Part shown: one piece after another, positions 6,371-6,726 of the stretch
How the letters are laid out: every line of letters begins with the position of its first letter
How positions within the stretch are numbered: position 1 is the stretch's first letter
Assembly: GCA_029979145.1 (NCBI GenBank)
Contig: JAPOIC010000111.1
Coordinates: 1-6,726, forward strand
Reading direction: 5' to 3'
DNA length: 6,726 nucleotides
DNA from: Opitutaceae bacterium
GTDB taxonomy: Bacteria > Verrucomicrobiota > Verrucomicrobiia > Opitutales > Opitutaceae
Position numbers and translations under genes: made by a program
The notes under the pieces: model-generated
Told to the model about the DNA's origin: nothing
The model's database searches: none
Seen by the model: only the letters and a program-made list of their open reading frames with translations

Positions 6371-6392
6371 GGCCCGTTGTCCCCAACGGGCC
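6371..6392. repeat. Hairpin GGCCCGTTG / CAACGGGCC
   Basis: GGCCCGTTG (6371-6379) and CAACGGGCC (6384-6392) form a perfect 9-bp stem with loop TCCC. It is preceded by GTAG, exactly as is the hairpin at 4059-4080, and its core matches the hairpin at 6194-6213. It is probably a dispersed palindromic element inserted into or near the decayed frames. Confidence 0.65.
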
Positions 6393-6452
6393 GAAACCCA
6401 AGTCCTCAACCCGCCGCCGCGGCACCAAGACCAAACCCGCCCGTTACCCCGA

Positions 6453-6493
6453 CCTCGACCACACGTTCCGGCCTCACGACGGCGTGGTCGAGG
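6453..6493. repeat. Inverted repeat CCTCGACCAC / GTGGTCGAGG
   Basis: The 10-base arms at 6453-6462 and 6484-6493 are perfect reverse complements separated by 21 bases. A smaller hairpin, CGTGGT-TTCG-ACCACG, lies at 6542-6557 and reuses the GTGGT/ACCAC core. Confidence 0.55.
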
Positions 6494-6586
6494 AGACGCC
6501 AGGCGTGCTGCACGGAGCAGTCGACCAAGGTGCGCAAACGGCGTGGTTTCGACCACGTAGGCGTCAAGCGTGCCAAGCTTGATGAT

Positions 6587-6686
6587 CCGCGGTCGACCCT
6601 CCGTATCAACCGGACCGCGGTCCGATGAGAAATTGGACATACCGGGAGCATGCGCGGCGATCCCTTAGCGGCAACCGCGGTCCGAT
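6587..6686. repeat. CCGCGGTC repeats, including a 14-base palindrome
   Basis: CCGCGGTC occurs at 6587-6594, 6615-6622 and 6675-6682. The last two copies extend to a 13-base direct repeat, ACCGCGGTCCGAT (6614-6626 and 6674-6686). The middle copy lies in the perfect palindrome CGGACCGCGGTCCG (6611-6624). There is no recognised function. Confidence 0.5.
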
Positions 6687-6726
6687 TCGCGTTGCTGTGG
6701 GCATCGAGCGCGGCGAAGGTCGGCGC

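Larger units (their letters stand above)
6214..6726. other. No supportable gene; repeat-rich, possibly decayed sequence
   Basis: Several open frames overlap here, but none shows a recognised domain. A plus-strand frame at about 6290-6582 has high G/C at third positions in its middle (reading GFICLDHFRQRIDPYLPVP and later ARYPDLDHTFRPHDGVVEE), which may mark coding remnants. A minus-strand frame ending with the TGA at 6267-6265 reads IGIDPLAEMIKANEPL and is closed upstream by a stop near 6409. Neither has a convincing start. Inverted and direct repeats (6371-6392, 6453-6493, 6542-6557, 6587-6686) dominate. Confidence 0.5.

Overview
The window is GC-rich and densely coded, with strong G/C preference at third codon positions. 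The gene content and the style of the intergenic palindromes and the 'GCGAAG..ACGC.AAG' repeats resemble environmental Verrucomicrobiota such as Opitutaceae. That placement is inference from general look, not from a phylogenetic marker; no rRNA, tRNA or ribosomal protein gene is present.

Layout. Positions 18-953 (minus strand) hold a confident deoxyribose-phosphate aldolase (deoC). A 107-base divergent gap separates it from a plus-strand run of five closely spaced genes (1061-4044). These are a secreted, propeller-like protein of unknown function; a HEAT-repeat protein broken by one frameshift near 2169; a 54-residue YqaE/Pmp3-type membrane protein; a secreted NTF2-like (DUF4440-type) protein whose ATG overlaps the preceding stop; and a secreted SGNH/GDSL esterase of the PAF-acetylhydrolase-like type. 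A short convergent gap with two GC-rich hairpins (4059-4108) follows. Then comes a minus-strand phytanoyl-CoA dioxygenase-family protein (4119-4877), a 211-base divergent gap filled largely by an inverted repeat element, and a plus-strand peptidase C45/acyltransferase-like Ntn hydrolase (5089-6150). The last 576 bases contain no gene I can support. They hold another copy of the intergenic repeat, two related hairpins, and clustered TCGACC and CCGCGGTC motifs, and look like repetitive or decayed DNA.

How it works together. There is no obvious single pathway. The 1061-4044 run probably forms one transcription unit with an envelope or exported theme: three signal peptides and one small membrane protein. 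DeoC would feed deoxyribose phosphate into central metabolism, and its minus-strand partner probably begins at the left window edge. The dioxygenase and the C45 hydrolase each look like stand-alone accessory enzymes with unknown substrates. I found no defence system, CRISPR array, riboswitch or intact mobile element. The items most worth a second look are the frameshifted HEAT gene, the atypical C45 active-site surroundings, and the repeat copies on both sides of the C45 gene.
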